Of a DNA stretch of 64,000 nucleotides, positions 49,852-60,894 are shown in pieces. Position numbers and translations under genes: made by a program. The notes beneath the pieces are model-generated. The model saw nothing but the letters and a program-made list of their open reading frames with translations. It ran no database searches and had not been told where the DNA came from. The stretch comes from Anopheles merus (lineage: Eukaryota; Arthropoda; Insecta; Diptera; Culicidae). The DNA is taken from assembly GCF_017562075.2 (NCBI RefSeq), contig NC_054082.1, forward strand, positions 27,574,231-27,638,230. Direction: 5' to 3'. Each line of letters starts with the position of its first letter. Position 1 is the first letter of the stretch.

Positions 49852-49909
49852 TGCACCATATGTATGCTATTTAAATACAATGCACCATATGTATGCTATT
49901 TAAATACAA
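49852..49909. repeat. 29-bp unit, two tandem copies
   Basis: The unit begins TGCACCATATGTATGCTATT at 49,852 and repeats exactly at 49,881. It is a recent tandem duplication immediately beside the hAT-like remnant. Confidence 0.85.
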
Positions 49910-50509
49910 TTTCATCGTTTATGGCCATATTCATGGTTTGAAATCTCAATGTGCCCCAATATTAGTCATGCAAAAAGAGCATAAATAGGTAAATAGAGGA
50001 TCCAAGGATTTTCTTGAAAAAAAGAAGAAGTTTATATAATCCGCTTTTATCGTTATTTATCGCAGATAGGTGAATCTTATCTGTAGGACGCAGAACATTT
50101 TTTACAGCCAGATAAGTCAGTTATGTCCCAGATCTCCCAGTGCTCACATGAAATAAAACGTGTTTAAATAAAACATACACATGTTCTTTATAATCAGTAC
50201 TACAGCATATGCGTGAGTGAAGAATAAAAAAACCTCATTGCTATGAGCCGGTGAGATGCTTCTTATCGGAACCTGCTGGCAAAAATAATGGAGCATTGTC
50301 AAGGGGTCAAGCAAATCAGAAACTGGTCCTCTAAAAACTGGTTGTTATATACAGCGCCTTGCGCGTAATCTCGCCACCAGTAGGCTGACCAGGCGTATTG
50401 TAAACAGTAGCTTTGATGAGTTTTAATGTTTGCCTTGCAACAGTCTTCGCCGAGCGGTTGAATCCTCTGGTAGTGGTCAGTTCATAGCGAAAGCGTGTCA
50501 AATTATCAC

Positions 50510-51853
50510 ATGATGCTGTTAGGAGGTGTTAAAGTGCTCCGCGTATCGGGTGCTCCATTGCTCTTTGTGTTATTGTGGATGGAACATAGTGTTTTTGGGC
50601 TTGGTATGGTGATAAAAAAAAGAATGAATCGTATATTTGCAATCTTTTATTCTAAACGAATTAATATAAGTTTTCTAAACGCCAGATCTCAACGCAAACT
50701 GTGTAACTCCGTTGGGAGAGTCAGGAAAGTGTATTCTGTTCCGAGAGTGCCAACCACTGATCACCATCTACAACAAACCGATAAACACTCACGATGATAC
50801 ACAGCTACTAACGCAAAGCCGGTGCGGTATGCTGCAGCGAAAAACGCTGGTAAGCCCAGGGTTTCGGAATATTAATTAGCGGCTTAATAAAGAAGGTAAC
50901 AAAGCTCAATTTACGCCACTGCGTCAACGCACATAGGTATGCTGCCCCGTGACCAGCCAGGCCAGATCTTCCCTACCCGAACCGCCGGTTTGTGGCATTC
51001 ATCTGGCCGATCGGGTGATTGGTGGGCAGCCAACGCAAATCGACGAGTTCCCATGGACGGCACTGATCGAGTTCCAGAAACCGGACGATAGCTTTGGCTT
51101 CCACTGCGGAGGATCGCTGATCAATGAGCGGTACATCGTGACAGCAGCCCACTGTATTAAATCCATTCCACGCGGCTGGAAGGTGTAAGTATAGAAGAGG
51201 CTGGGAAGTTTTCTAATCTAGTGCCTAATACTCCTCAATTATTTTTCAATCCCTCGAGCAGCCATCGAGTGCGTCTTGGCGAGTGGGATTTGACATCGGC
51301 AAACGATTGCCAGAATGAGTTCTGTTCGGATGCACCGATCGATCTGGACATTGAGGAGATTGTCGTCCACACTGGCTACGATACGAAGGATCAGAGCAAT
51401 GCGAACGATATCGCGCTAATACGCTTCACCCGGCCGGTAAACTACTCACAAACGGTGCGGCCTATCTGCCTGCCCCTGAGCAGCTCACTTCGCAACCGCA
51501 ACCATGTCGGAATGCCCGCCTATGCGGCCGGCTGGGGCAAAACCGAATCAGCAACGGCCAGCGAGAAGAAACTGAAGGTCGAGATGAACATTAAAAGCCT
51601 GCAGGAGTGTGCGCCGGTCTATCAGCGAGGAGGCATCTTGCTGAAACAGACGCATATGTGTGCCGGGGGCGTTCGTGGCAAGGATACGTGCAGCGGTGAT
51701 TCGGGTGGTCCGCTGATGCGACAGATGACAGGATCGTGGTACCTGATCGGTGTGGTTAGCTTCGGGCCGCAGAAGTGCGGAACGTACGGTGTGCCGGGCG
51801 TGTACACGAATGTGGCCGAGTATGTGGACTGGATAAAGGATAATATTTACTAG
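50510..51853 (+). CDS. CLIP-domain trypsin-like serine protease
   Basis: Exons: 50510-50603, 50686-50849, 50937-51184, 51262-51853; 365 codons from the first of two adjacent ATGs, in frame. It has a signal peptide, a CLIP domain NCVTPLGESGKC to LVCC, the activation site ADR-VIGGQ, an intact triad (TAAHC, ANDIALIRF, GDSGGP), the pocket Asp in GKDTC, and the extra Cys pair in NDCQNEFCSDAP. It is a close paralog of the gene just to the left; their last 50 codons are almost the same. A 477-base block covering most of exon 3, intron 3 and half of exon 4 is nearly identical to the pseudogene 2.4 kb to the right. The upstream region lacks the TATA box that the pseudogene copy keeps. Poly(A) signal is at 51,939-51,944. 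Confidence 0.9.
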
Positions 51854-53145
51854 ATGGGTGGAAAACACTAGGCTGAGAGCATTAAAAAGAAGTAGACATA
51901 TTGATGGGTGGTTTGGGTGACTTGCAACGAACGACTCAAATAAATTTGATGCATTTTAATACTCTAACGACCTCAACAGCGTTTTTTGTAAATACTTAGG
52001 CACCTTTTCAGGTGATTTTTCTGATGTGACACATAGCTTGTATCCTTAAGATTTGCTTTCATTTTGATAAGACCACGCTGTCGAAAAGCTTGGTAGATCG
52101 AAATACGAAGTCCAACAGTGTGGATGAACACATTTTCCTTGAAAAATGTGATTTGAACAACCGAATAAGAATAAAAAGATTATGGTATTTTGAGGTTTGC
52201 CTGCAATACGCTTCATTGTTGACTAATTTTAAGCTTCTCAGGCTTTCTCAGGAGTTTATAAAGTATTTAAGCAAAAATGTTGGTGGAATATTTGTCAGAC
52301 ATGAATCATCAATGAACGGAATTGGTAAATGGTACCTACAAAGATTATTTTAAGGACAGATAAGTCTACTCATTTCGTTTTCGATACTGGATAATTTGCT
52401 CTGGGAAGTAGTGGATACGAAAGAAAAGTTTGTTTTTTTTGTGTCGCTTTATTGACCAACGTAACACCGCTGCGTTTGCGTCTGGCTAAGCCGCTTGCTA
52501 CAAACAGAATGCCGTTTCAGTTCGAAATTCACCGCTCGCTCTTACCACTACTAATATAAATTCATCGCATACGCGTTTCTACCTGCTCTACCTCTACCTA
52601 CAAGTCGTGCTCTTGCTCCCACGCTTGCTTGCCAAAAAGACTTCACGCACACCAAAACATCGACCGGCGTTTTCGCTCGACTTGTTGTATTTTGCATACG
52701 TGCCTACCGTCAACTACATACGTCGTCCGTTCCGTATGGCACAATGCCTTCCCTCTCTCTCTCTCTCCTCTTCATCTTCCGTTATCAACGGAACAGATAT
52801 TTTATTTTATCACAGGATATTGCAACATGTTTATTTCATTAAATGAAATATTCATTCACATAAGTCAATGAAGGTTATTTAAGATCTCTCGATGCTTAAA
52901 CGTCACAAAACGTTAATAATCAGATCTGCAGCAAATGCGTGAGAAAAGAACAAAAACAGCATCACCACACATTACTACTAGCCAATATGATGCTTCCTAT
53001 CGGAAACTACTGGCAGAAAACTGGGGCATTGTCATGAGGACAAGCGAATCAGAAACTAATTCTCTAAAAAGTTGTTGTTATATGCAGTGATTTGCCAGTA
53101 ATCTCACCCCACGCGCTGTATGTTGATGAAGAGTTTTGTGAACAG
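51854..53145. other. Intergenic DNA between duplicate proteases
   Basis: No gene is visible. From about 52.9 kb it becomes recognisably homologous to the region left of 50.5 kb. A (CT)n run lies near 52,753-52,769. Confidence 0.55.
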
Positions 53146-53182
53146 TATATAAATGAGTTTAAACGTTTGTCTTGCAACAGTC
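53146..53182 (+). promoter_or_regulatory. TATA box and initiator-like site of the pseudogene copy
   Basis: TATATAAA at 53,146-53,153 and ACAGTCTT about 31 bases downstream form a good core promoter. At the matching place of the intact paralog (about 50,418) the TATA is replaced by TAGCTTTG. Confidence 0.5.
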
Positions 53183-53246
53183 TTCGCCGAGCGGTTGAAT
53201 CCTCTGGTAGTGGTCAGTCCATAACGAGAGCGTGTCAGTTTTTCAT

Positions 53247-54307
53247 ATGATGCTGTTAGGAGTTGTTCAAGTGCTCCGTGCACCGGGTGCTCCGTTGTTC
53301 TTTGTGTTATTGTGGATTGGACATGTTTTTGGGCTAGGTATGCTGATAGCATATAAACGATTTCAGATAATTTAAAGTATGTTTTTAAACGCCAGAACCA
53401 GTAAGTAGTACCCAGGCCACATCTTCCCTACCCGAATCACCGCATTGTGGCATTCAGTTGGGTGATCAGGTGCTCAGTGGGCAGCCAACGCAAATCGACG
53501 AGTTCCCATGGACGGCACAGATCGAGTTCCAGAAACCGGACGGCAGCTTTGGCTTCCACTGCGGAGGATCGCTGATCAATGAGCGGTACATCGTGACAGC
53601 AGCCCACTGTATTAAATCCATTCCACGCGGCTGGAAGGTGTAAGTATAGAAGAGGCTGGGAAGTTTTCTAATCTAGTGCCTAATACTCCTCAATTATTTT
53701 TCAATCCCTCGAGCAGCCATCGAGTGCGTCTTGGCGAGTGGGATTTGACATCGGCAAACGATTGCCAGAATGAGTTCTGTTCGGATGCACCGATCGATCT
53801 GGACATTGAGGAGATTGTCGTCCACACTGGCTACGATACGAAGGATCAGAGCAATGCGAACGATATCGCGCTAATACGCTTCACCCGGCCGGTAAACTAC
53901 TCACAAACGGTGCGGCCTATCTGTCTGCCCCTGAGCAGCTCACTTCGCAACCGTAGCTATGATGGACTGATTAGCTACGCGGTTGGCTGGAGGAAAAACA
54001 ATTCGGCAACGGCCAGCGAGAAGAAACTGAAGGTCGAGATGGAAATCAAAAGCCTGCAGGAGTGTGCGCCGATTTATGAGCGGGTTGGTATCTTGCTGAA
54101 ACAGACGCATATGTGTGCCGAGGGTGTTCGTGGCAAGGATACGTGCAGCGGTGACTCGTATGGCCCGCTGATGCGACAGATGACAGGATCGTGGTATCTG
54201 ATCGGTGTGAATAGTTTCGGGCCGCGGAAGTGCGAATGATTGGTGTGCCGGATGTGTACACGAATGTGGCCGAGTATGTGGACTGGATAAAGGACAATAT
54301 CTACTAA
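53247..54307 (+). pseudogene. Duplicated CLIP protease pseudogene, CLIP exon lost
   Basis: It keeps a promoter and a signal-peptide exon (from ATGATG near 53,247 to the donor at about 53,337), then lacks the whole CLIP exon of its paralog. The remaining parts are exon 3 (about 53,395-53,639) and exon 4 (53,717 onward). Damage includes the activation site changed from R-VIGG to Q-VLSG, the Ser block changed from GDSGGP to GDSYGP, and a deletion near 54,235 that shifts frame so the protein stops at AAG-TGC-GAA-TGA, although the rest of the C-terminus is still readable in another frame to 54,307. The His block TAAHC is intact. Poly(A) signal is at 54,409-54,414. Large parts are almost identical to the intact neighbour, which points to recent gene conversion. 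Confidence 0.85.
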
Positions 54308-54507
54308 GAGGGATCATCACAGGAGAACCACAGGACGCAATCTTTTTGAACAGGAGTTATCAATCAAAATTGAGCACTCCACCATTGCATTACAAAAAAA
54401 AAAACCTAAATAAACAATGTACTATCAACAATCGTTATAAGATGCAAAACTAGATTAATCATGTAACCTTTCTTGTGCTTGTTCAGTGTTCTGAGGAATC
54501 CTTCGCC

Positions 54508-54545
54508 TATATATAATCGAATCAAGTACTTTCAATCTACAGTTT
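54508..54545 (+). promoter_or_regulatory. TATA box and initiator-like site
   Basis: TATATATAA at 54,508-54,516 is followed by CTACAGTTTG about 30 bases later. The ATG of the next gene is at 54,607. Spacing is that of a normal core promoter. Confidence 0.5.
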
Positions 54546-54606
54546 GCAGTCGTCTGCTGAACGCAACCATAAATAGACGTAGTAGGGAAACCCTTCTCCC
54601 AACAGA

Positions 54607-55573
54607 ATGTTATCTGCGAAAGGAAACGTATTAACGCTTTGGGTTGCATCTTGGATTGGTCTGATGTGCTTATCAGCCTACTGTACTTCAGCACAGATAT
54701 CTCTGCTCCCGCAGCCTTCGATCTGTGGCAATGATGCACCAGAACGTCTCATTACTAGCCTAGTTACTCAACTCGATGAGGCCCCCTGGATGGCTTTGAT
54801 CGAGTATTGGAAGCCGAACGGAAGCTTAAGCTATCTATGTGGAGGATCATTGATTAACGAGCGTTACGTCGTCACAGCTGCTCACTGCGTTACTTCACTG
54901 CCGCAAGGCTGGACAGTGTAAGTACACACAAACGGAATGGCAGGCAACGTAGACGGTAGTGGTAAATTAATCCTTTTCTCTATCACACTGCAGCCACCGG
55001 ATACGGCTTGGTGAGTGGGATCTGAGCACTTCCGAGGACTGTGACCACAGCCGGTGCAACGATGCACCGATTGATGTGGCAGTTGATAAAATTACTGTTC
55101 ATGAGGACTACAAATCACCGAGCAGAAATCATCGTAATGATATAGCGTTGATTCGCCTAGACCGACCGATGCCTTACACCGAAACAATTGCACCCATCTG
55201 TTTACGTCAGAATGGCTCGCTTCAAACACAACGGTACCGAACCATGCACAGCGTCGGTTGGATTAAGGAGGATTTCGGATCAATTGGCGGGAAGAAGCTA
55301 CAGGTGCAACAGGACTTAGTGGATATTCAGAATTGCTCATCGATTTATCTGCAGGCTGGTATTGCCTTGGCGGACACCCAGCTTTGTGTAGCCCAGCAGA
55401 AGCACAATCGCATTGATGTCGCTGGTGGTCCATTGATGCAACGGATTGCAGGGCATTGGTATCTCTTTGGAGTGGCAAGTTTTGGGGCGCGGAACTATGG
55501 TACGGTGAAACTGCCCAACGTTTACACCAACGTGATGGAATATGTGGATTGGATTCAGAGTAACATTGAATAG
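54607..55573 (+). CDS. Serine protease homolog without CLIP domain, non-catalytic
   Basis: Two exons: 54607-54917 and 54994-55573; 296 codons, in frame. The signal peptide (MLSAKGNVLTLWVASWIGLM) runs directly into SICGNDAPERLITS, so the CLIP domain present in all intact neighbours is gone and its introns with it. His (TAAHC) and Asp (RNDIALIRL) remain, but the Ser block is DVAGGP, with Ser to Ala. Cys191 and its partner Cys220 (SFGARNYGT) are both missing, so that disulfide was lost as a pair. The activation site keeps Arg, but VIGG is replaced by LITS. The frame is fully open and has a TATA promoter, so it looks like a retained secreted pseudo-protease and not a dead gene. Known clip-SPHs act as cofactors; that role is inference here. 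Confidence 0.82.
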
Positions 55574-55879
55574 AAATTAGCATTGCTATGAAGGATTTTG
55601 GAAGTTTCGGAAAGTTATTAAACTTTCATTGAGATTGTAATTTAAAAATAAATGAAATCTACATGCTAAAAGACATGTATATGCACTCCCTGTGATTGTG
55701 ATTGAGAATTGTTTACTGTTCTTCATCATTTTTTTGCTTTGTCTGCTACATCACATTATTGATGTCGTGACGTTACATGGAATTCCCGACACATACAAGC
55801 ATTCCATGCTATCGGACATGTGTTACGCTGCATGTGATTGTATGTGTAAAAGGAGAGGTGATGTGATGTTTATAGACCC

Positions 55880-55915
55880 TATAAAAACAATCAGCTTTGT
55901 AGATCACTGTCAGTC
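55880..55915 (+). promoter_or_regulatory. TATA box with consensus initiator TCAGTC
   Basis: TATAAAAA at 55,880-55,887 and TCAGTC at 55,910-55,915, about 31 bases apart, match the arthropod core promoter (initiator TCAGTY). The ATG follows at 55,976. Confidence 0.65.
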
Positions 55916-55975
55916 TGTTTGACAAGTTTGAATCAATCAGCGTTGCTTTAAGTTGCGTCTGCTGCAAAGCTCAGC

Positions 55976-57285
55976 ATGGGAAACGGCGATGGGATGGGTT
56001 TAAAACTACGCTCAATAATTGTGATAGTCCAAGCGGTGGTTACGATACAAGCTGTACAAACTGAATGTAAGTTAATTTAATCATATTGAGCGTCATTCTG
56101 GGCAAATGATTAAATACAGCTATACCATTACTTATCAGACACATCAGCACAACCGAAGCCGGGAGCTTTCTGCATCAATCCTGCCGGCGAACCAGGAAAG
56201 TGTATTTCCATTCGAGAATGTGAGCCGCTGCTCCATGTACTCCTCCACAAAGCGCAAGTGTCAGCGAAAGAGCGAACGTTCTTGATCAAAAGTAGATGTA
56301 GCATGCACGAACGGCAGCCTTGGGTGAGTACGCACAGGAAGGGACATGGTCAGCATTCTTATAGGTGCTCAATGCTTCAGGTATGCTGTGCAGGTCCACC
56401 ACCGGACGAACAGAACCCTTTACCATCACCACCGCACTGTGGTGTACGCACTAATACGCGACTCATTGGAGGCCAACTTACGCAGCTCGATGACTACCCT
56501 TGGACGGCGCTGATTGAGTACGAGAAACCAGACGGCAGTACCGGATTTCACTGCGGTGGAACGCTTATCAATCAAGGGCACATACTGACGGCTGCCCATT
56601 GCGTTAGCTCGCTTCCCGCCGGCTGGAAGGTGTAAGTAAACTGTTTGGATGGGTTTTCCCAGTACCGTTCCCTGACTCCAATTTTTTTAGACACGGTGTG
56701 CGACTTGGAGAGTGGGATCTATCAGAAGCACTGGATTGTGAACACAACTATTGTAACAATGCTCCAGTCAATTTGCAAATCTCCAAGATTATCATCCACG
56801 AGGGATATGATGCACGGAACGGAAGCTCCAGCCATGACATCGCACTCATTCGCTTCGAGCAACAAGTAAATTTCTCGGACACAATTCGGCCCATCTGTTT
56901 GCCGCTGGCGGAGTCAATTCGAAGCAAAAACGTTACGGATGGATTCAGCACGGTGGTTGGATGGGGAAAATCCCATTCTTCCGCTGGTGTGGTAAAGAGA
57001 CTGAAGCTGAATCTTAAGGTGTGGGACTATCACTTGTGCTCTGCGCTGTTCGTACTGCCAGAAGAAGTGCAGCCATCTCAGCTGTGTGCGTTAGCGGAGC
57101 GATCTAACAACGAACTCTGCAGTGCTGACTCCGGAGCTGGTTTAGAGCGGTTTTTCTATGGCTTCCAGTATCTTACTGGGGTTGCTGGAAGTGGGGAACA
57201 CAAGTGCGGAACGGGAAATATTCCCGGTTTATTCGTTAGCGTGGCGGACTACGTCGAATGGATACAGGAAAAGGTTAGAGAATGA
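55976..57285 (+). CDS. CLIP-domain protease-like protein with altered active site
   Basis: Exons: 55976-56066, 56139-56323, 56381-56631, 56691-57285; 373 codons, in frame. It has a signal peptide, a CLIP domain FCINPAGEPGKC to WVCC, and the activation site NTR-LIGGQ. The three catalytic residues are nominally present (TAAHC, SHDIALIRF, ADSGAG), but the oxyanion-hole Gly before the Asp-Ser is Ala, the second Gly after Ser is Ala, and the pocket Asp is Glu (NNELC). It may be a weak enzyme, an enzyme with changed specificity, or effectively non-catalytic. A block of exon 3 is nearly identical to the gene at 60.9-62.2 kb. Poly(A) signal is near 57,305. Confidence 0.85.
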
Positions 57286-57938
57286 ATAGCGTGACCTTGA
57301 AATTCAATAAAAGTATAATACTGAATACGCATAGTAAGATTTGTGAATACGCATAGTAAGATAAGTAAGATGCATCGTACTAAAAAAATATGTTGAAGCT
57401 CTTCGTCATCGTGGAAGAAACAGAACAAAACAGAACCTAGTTTACGAGTAAGGCTGCGGTTAAGTAAGCAAACCTGTTACCAACCCATTAAGCCCATCCC
57501 GACTATGGTACAAACCATGGATTATATTTACCCTCGATTGGAAATATAATTTAAATTAGCAGAATTCAAATTTACATTAGGCTTGTGCAAGAGTCTTCTT
57601 TTTGATGATTGCTGATTTATGATTAAAATATAAAAAAAGTGGATAAATTCCAAATCCCAATTATGGCCTTCTTTCCATTCACCTGGTACCATGGTGCAAA
57701 AAAACCAGATTTTAAGACACAACTCGTCTTTATTTGTTTTATTGGCATTAAAAATGCTCTTTCTATGGCTCTCATTTCAATATGCGTTCTTGGGGCTTAG
57801 TTGGTGTTGGTGTGCTCTCAAGCATGTTGGTACAAATAAGTTTCCGACGTGTTTCGCTCACCCTTCGAACAGTTCGCGTGAGTCAACGGACAGCAGCGGT
57901 TGTGTCGTGCGTTTCAAGCACATTGCAAATCTAAGGTG
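57286..57938. other. Intergenic DNA
   Basis: AT-rich with no gene, except a two-copy 19-base repeat (57,322-57,340 and 57,344-57,362, unit TGAATACGCATAGTAAGAT). The right end is the promoter region of the next gene, without an obvious TATA box. Confidence 0.5.
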
Positions 57939-59246
57939 ATGGGTAAAGCTAAAGTATTTCCGCTTATTCTTGCGCTGTTCGGAGTTGCGGTTGCACTTGG
58001 TAAAGAGAAAATGGAAGAAATGAGTACTCTGGTGAATGCTGCATCTTGAGAGCTGAGCCCTTATTCTTGAACCCCTTATTTCTCAGAACAAGGACAGCGC
58101 TGTTTAAACCCGGCGAGGCAGTCGGGTAAGTGTGTCCTGGTTCGTGAATGTGCATCACTGCTCGCGATGTACAGTAAACGTTTTACAACGCCGGAGGAAA
58201 CGCAGTTCCTCGCAAGCAGTCGGTGTGGTGAGATTGGCCGAAAAACGTTGGTGAGCTTGAAGTGTAATTAGAATCTTTACACATAATTCCTATGAAGTAC
58301 GTAAAATTCGAATGTTCATTCACACCAGGTGTGCTGCGCAAGTGAACAACAAACCAGGACAAGCAGCTTTCCCACCTCACCCGAGTGTGGCGTTCAGGTG
58401 ACGGATCGCATCATCGGTGCCGACCACTGAGCTGCAAGAGTTTCCATGGACGGCACTGATCGAGTACCGGAAACCGGGCAACCAGTACGATTTTCACTGC
58501 GGTGGTGCACTGATCAATGTACGCTACATACTAACGGCAGCTCACTGTGTTCAGTCACTTCCGCGCGGCTGGCAGCTGTAAGACATTGAAGCTCCACTGT
58601 TCTCATTTCTGTGCTAATAAAATATTCTCTCTTGATTATTTCGTCCCTCTTCAGAAATGGAGTACGGCTCGGTGAATGGGACCTAAGCACGGCAAACGAT
58701 TGCTCGGGTGGGATCTGCTCGACCGGCCCCATCGATCTAGAGATTGAAAGTTTCGTTGCTCACGCCGGGTACGATGCGGCTGACACAGCCCATATCAACG
58801 ACATAGCACTGATACGCCTTAGACAGGATGTGGCATCATCGGAAATGATTCGACCTATCTGTCTGCCGCTGGCCGAGCCGCAGCGCAGTCGCAATCGGGT
58901 GGGTACGGTCAGCTTTGCAGCCGGCTGGGGTAAAACGGAATCGGCCTCTGCCAGTGAGCGTAAGCTAAAGGTGGAGTTAACTGTGCAGGACCCAAGCCGG
59001 TGCAGGCAGATTTATCGAGGCATTAATATAGCACTGAAAGCCAGTCAGATGTGTGCCGGCGGTTTGCAGGGCAAGGACACGTGCACCGGTGACTCGGGGG
59101 GCCCACTAATGGCGAAGAGTGCGGGCGCCTGGTATCTGATCGGTGTGGTTAGTTTCGGGTTGAGCAAGTGCGGCACGGCCGGTTACCCGGGCGTGTACAC
59201 CAACGTGGTGGAGTATTTGGACTGGATTGAGAGCAATGTGCAGTAG
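57939..59246 (+). pseudogene. CLIP-domain serine protease with 2-bp deletion
   Basis: Exons: 57939-57999, 58087-58250, 58329-58577, 58655-59246. Summed length is 1066, one over a multiple of three; adding two bases gives 356 codons. The break is just after the activation site: TDR-IIG is followed by GCC-GAC-CAC-TGA (stop at 58,428-58,430), whereas shifting by two bases gives GG-PTTELQEFPW, which matches all paralogs. The rest is intact, with TAAHC, INDIALIRL, GDSGGP, the pocket Asp in GKDTC and the paired extra Cys. As written it would make only signal peptide plus CLIP domain. It may be a null allele, a young pseudogene or a sequence error. By position it could be CLIPB19 or CLIPB2; I cannot decide. 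Confidence 0.82.
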
Positions 59247-60894
59247 AAATCAATGCAGACCGGTTGGGAAGGGAAGATGTTTGTAAACTTACTCTGTGTT
59301 TAATGGATGTGGGAAAAGCCCTAATAATAGTGTGTGTGGTTTTTAATCATTGAGATGTGGCATGGAATGTAAGCAATTTGTTACAAGTTTTGTATTTGTT
59401 TTTTTTTGTTGTCTTTAAAAAACTGGCAAAAATGTTTAACCCGCCCGTTTTGTGGATTCGTGCTGATTCGCAGCGAGATAGCAGAACCGGGTGTGTTATT
59501 TTTTTGAGTGTGCGCCGAGTTCCCTGAAAACAGTGACAACGATTCAGAATGAGAAGGTAAACTGTATTGTAGATTTTGTGGAAGTTTTAAGAAGAATAAT
59601 TTCCATCACACGATTGGAATGCATTTGTACCGACGCTTTCCTGGCCAGTCTGCAGAAAAAGTTCTGAATAAATTGCGTTTCTACAAATTTTACGATCAGG
59701 ACCCACCGTTTTTTACGATCAGGAACTCTAACACAATGAGTATGGCTACTGAAAGCTTCTGTGAATTGTAATAAAATCAAACAGATTACTAAAGATGCCA
59801 ATGACAGGCCGTATGTGTGGCAGAAGGGTACGATATTTTGACACGAGCTGCCAAATGTCAAACCACCACGGGGGAAATTCACCTTCCCACAACTGCAACC
59901 CTTTGTCTATTTGGTTTTTGGCGCAGTTGAAAGAAGTATTAATAGATCGTCCAGCAGCACCAAGGCAGAATTAGTGGTCAAACAAACAAAAAAAACATTA
60001 AAACATTGTTTCTGTAGATTTAACTGTCAAAATTACTGCAAACACCCTGTAGATGGGATTTTCTTCTTGTATTTGGCGTAACGTCCTAAGCGGACATGCC
60101 GGCCTATACAGCCTTACGAGACTCAATTTATTACCTCGCTGCCGGATAGGATAGTCAGTCCTTGTTATGGGGGGACGTTCCATTCTAGACTTGAACCCAT
60201 GATGGGCATGTTATTGAGTCGTTCGAGTTGACGATTGTACCACGGGACCGCCCCGGTTTAGCACTGTACTACTGTAGCATGTACTACTGTAGATGGAATA
60301 GCAGTAGTAAATACCAGTATGTATTTGTAACACAATCTAATCGAATGCTGTGCCTGCAAACCCTCCAGCACACGGTGCTACAATGTGTTTGTGGTAGGTG
60401 ATAGCAATTTTTTTCCATACACAGTACATATCATGCTTTTGAAGATTAAATTGATTTGCTTGTGACGTTGAAGTTATTGTGAAAAACAAAACATTGATCC
60501 ATTTTAGACTTGTAAGCTTACCTGGGGCTTATTTTTACTTGTAGCAGGTTTGTGAAGTGAATATTCCTTCGCAAATACATCCTTTTTAAAATCGGATCAA
60601 TCTGATCTAGAATGTGTACCAAGGAGGAGGGATTTTAATCCATCTATGAAAGTTGTGGTTCATACGTGTAGTTTATTACATGTTGTACACGCATTCCAGC
60701 CATGCAATTGGTAACATAGCGCGGCAGCGATGCAATAATTTCTCAGCATCAATAAACAATTGTAACGAACATGTGTATTGGTGCATGTTGTAGTATTTGT
60801 AGGAGCAATGAGTTCAATGATATGCATGACAGAGACATGCAAAAACTATATTTAGCCAGATTACGTTCAAGATCCGTCTGAGGAAATAGTCAAT
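59247..60894. other. Intergenic DNA with one SINE
   Basis: AT-rich with no gene. It contains the SINE at 60,061-60,254 and, next to it, a short duplicated TGTACTACTGTAG at about 60,268-60,290. A TATATTTA at about 60,848 may serve the next gene. Confidence 0.55.
60061..60254 (-). mobile_element. tRNA-derived SINE (SINE200-like)
   Basis: Read on the minus strand it starts GGGGCGGTCCCGTGGTACAA, with an A-box-like GTGGTACAATCG and a B-box-like GGGTTCAAGTC, the split polymerase III promoter of a tRNA-derived SINE. It ends with CGCCAAATACAAGAAGA. It is about 194 bp and agrees closely with the copy at 62.56 kb. Size and structure fit SINE200 of An. gambiae as I recall it. Confidence 0.85.

Larger units (their letters stand above)
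49196..50509. other. Intergenic DNA with a transposon remnant
   Basis: AT-rich. It contains a hAT-like remnant and a 29-bp tandem duplication, both listed. The right 350 bases are homologous to the sequence upstream of the pseudogene at 53.2 kb, so the duplication unit included the promoter. Confidence 0.6.

Noticed and set aside
53247..54307. Calling the 53.2-kb copy a functional CLIP-less protease
   Set aside because: Unlike the 54.6-kb gene it has a frameshift near the C-terminus, a damaged Ser block and no usable junction for a CLIP exon.
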